Assembly (NCBI GenBank): GCA_017743275.1
Contig: JAGHZG010000057.1
Location: 1 to 7,905, forward strand
DNA from: Chloroflexota bacterium
GTDB taxonomy: Bacteria > Chloroflexota > Anaerolineae > B4-G1 > DUEL01
DNA length: 7,905 bases
Reading direction: 5' to 3'
Shown here: positions 7,814 to 7,905 of the stretch, in pieces
Position numbering within the stretch: the stretch's first letter is position 1
Layout: the number at the start of each line of letters is the position of its first letter
Made by a program: the position numbers and the translations under genes
The notes under the pieces: model-generated
Database searches by the model: none
What the model was told of the DNA's origin: nothing
What the model saw: only the letters and a program-made list of their open reading frames with translations

Positions 7814-7905
7814 CCTCACCCCTCCCCCTGCCCCCAGGTTCATAAAAATCTCTGAATCATTCGTGCCCCTCTCCCGCTCGCCTTCGGCGGCGGGCGAGGG
7901 GAGGG
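7814..7905. repeat. C-rich repeat element, cut by the window edge
   Basis: It starts with the same 15 bases (CCTCACCCCTCCCCC, 7814-7828) as the left arm of the 5988-6103 element. It ends in a strong hairpin around CCTTCGG: a left arm from 7866, a right arm from 7886 ending GAGGGGAGGG, with one mismatch and one bulge. The other end lies outside the window, so its full length and type are not known. Confidence 0.5.

Noticed and set aside
7661..7843. 60-codon minus-strand open frame upstream of the uracil-DNA glycosylase
   Set aside because: It runs straight through the three hairpins and into the C-rich repeat. No family resemblance is visible, and the frame is best explained by repeat DNA.

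Overview
The window is a gene-dense, high-GC stretch (about 65-70% in the lon and PHP genes by hand count of sample lines, about 50% in hicA). It probably comes from a Chloroflexota bacterium of the Anaerolineae/Thermoflexia type. I infer this from the style of the Lon and Hsp20 proteins, a family 5 (UdgB-type) uracil-DNA glycosylase typical of thermophiles, and intergenic spaces filled with imperfect palindromes and GTGAAA-type heptamer repeats. Every gene I can support lies on the minus strand, so transcription runs from right to left; the plus-strand open frames are antisense shadows.

Layout in transcription order. (1) 7905-7623: a gene-free leader holding three compact hairpins, part of a C-rich repeat, and a fragment of a repeat that recurs at 2.4 kb. 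(2) 7622-6137: a UdgB-type uracil-DNA glycosylase, then a family 2 glycosyltransferase resembling WaaE. They are separated by 34 nt, and a five-copy heptamer array overlaps the glycosylase stop codon. (3) 6136-5882: a spacer with a 116-bp inverted-repeat element and spaced GATTTGCG motifs upstream of the next operon. (4) 5881-2548: a tight proteostasis operon of Hsp20, Lon protease and a receiver-only response regulator. The gaps are 2 nt and then a 4-nt ATGA overlap. (5) 2547-2401: an intergenic space almost wholly occupied by a 124-bp imperfect palindrome. (6) 2400-240: a PHP phosphoesterase/AlbA_2 fusion protein whose stop codon directly abuts the start of a HicB-HicA toxin-antitoxin pair, which itself overlaps by 8 nt. 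(7) 176-1: the N-terminal 58 codons of S-adenosylmethionine decarboxylase (SpeD), cut by the window edge.

How the genes may work together. Hsp20 holds unfolding proteins and Lon degrades them. The coupled receiver protein could be a phosphorylation-dependent adaptor or regulator, by analogy with RssB and ClpXP; this is inference. The PHP-AlbA_2 gene sits directly in front of a one-domain HicB that lacks its own DNA-binding domain, so a three-gene toxin-antitoxin or defence-like module is the most interesting possibility here. A chance landing of a mobile hicBA pair behind a resident gene explains the same facts, and the lower GC of hicA favours acquisition of at least that gene. UDG serves DNA repair, the glycosyltransferase surface polysaccharide or lipid synthesis, and SpeD polyamine synthesis.
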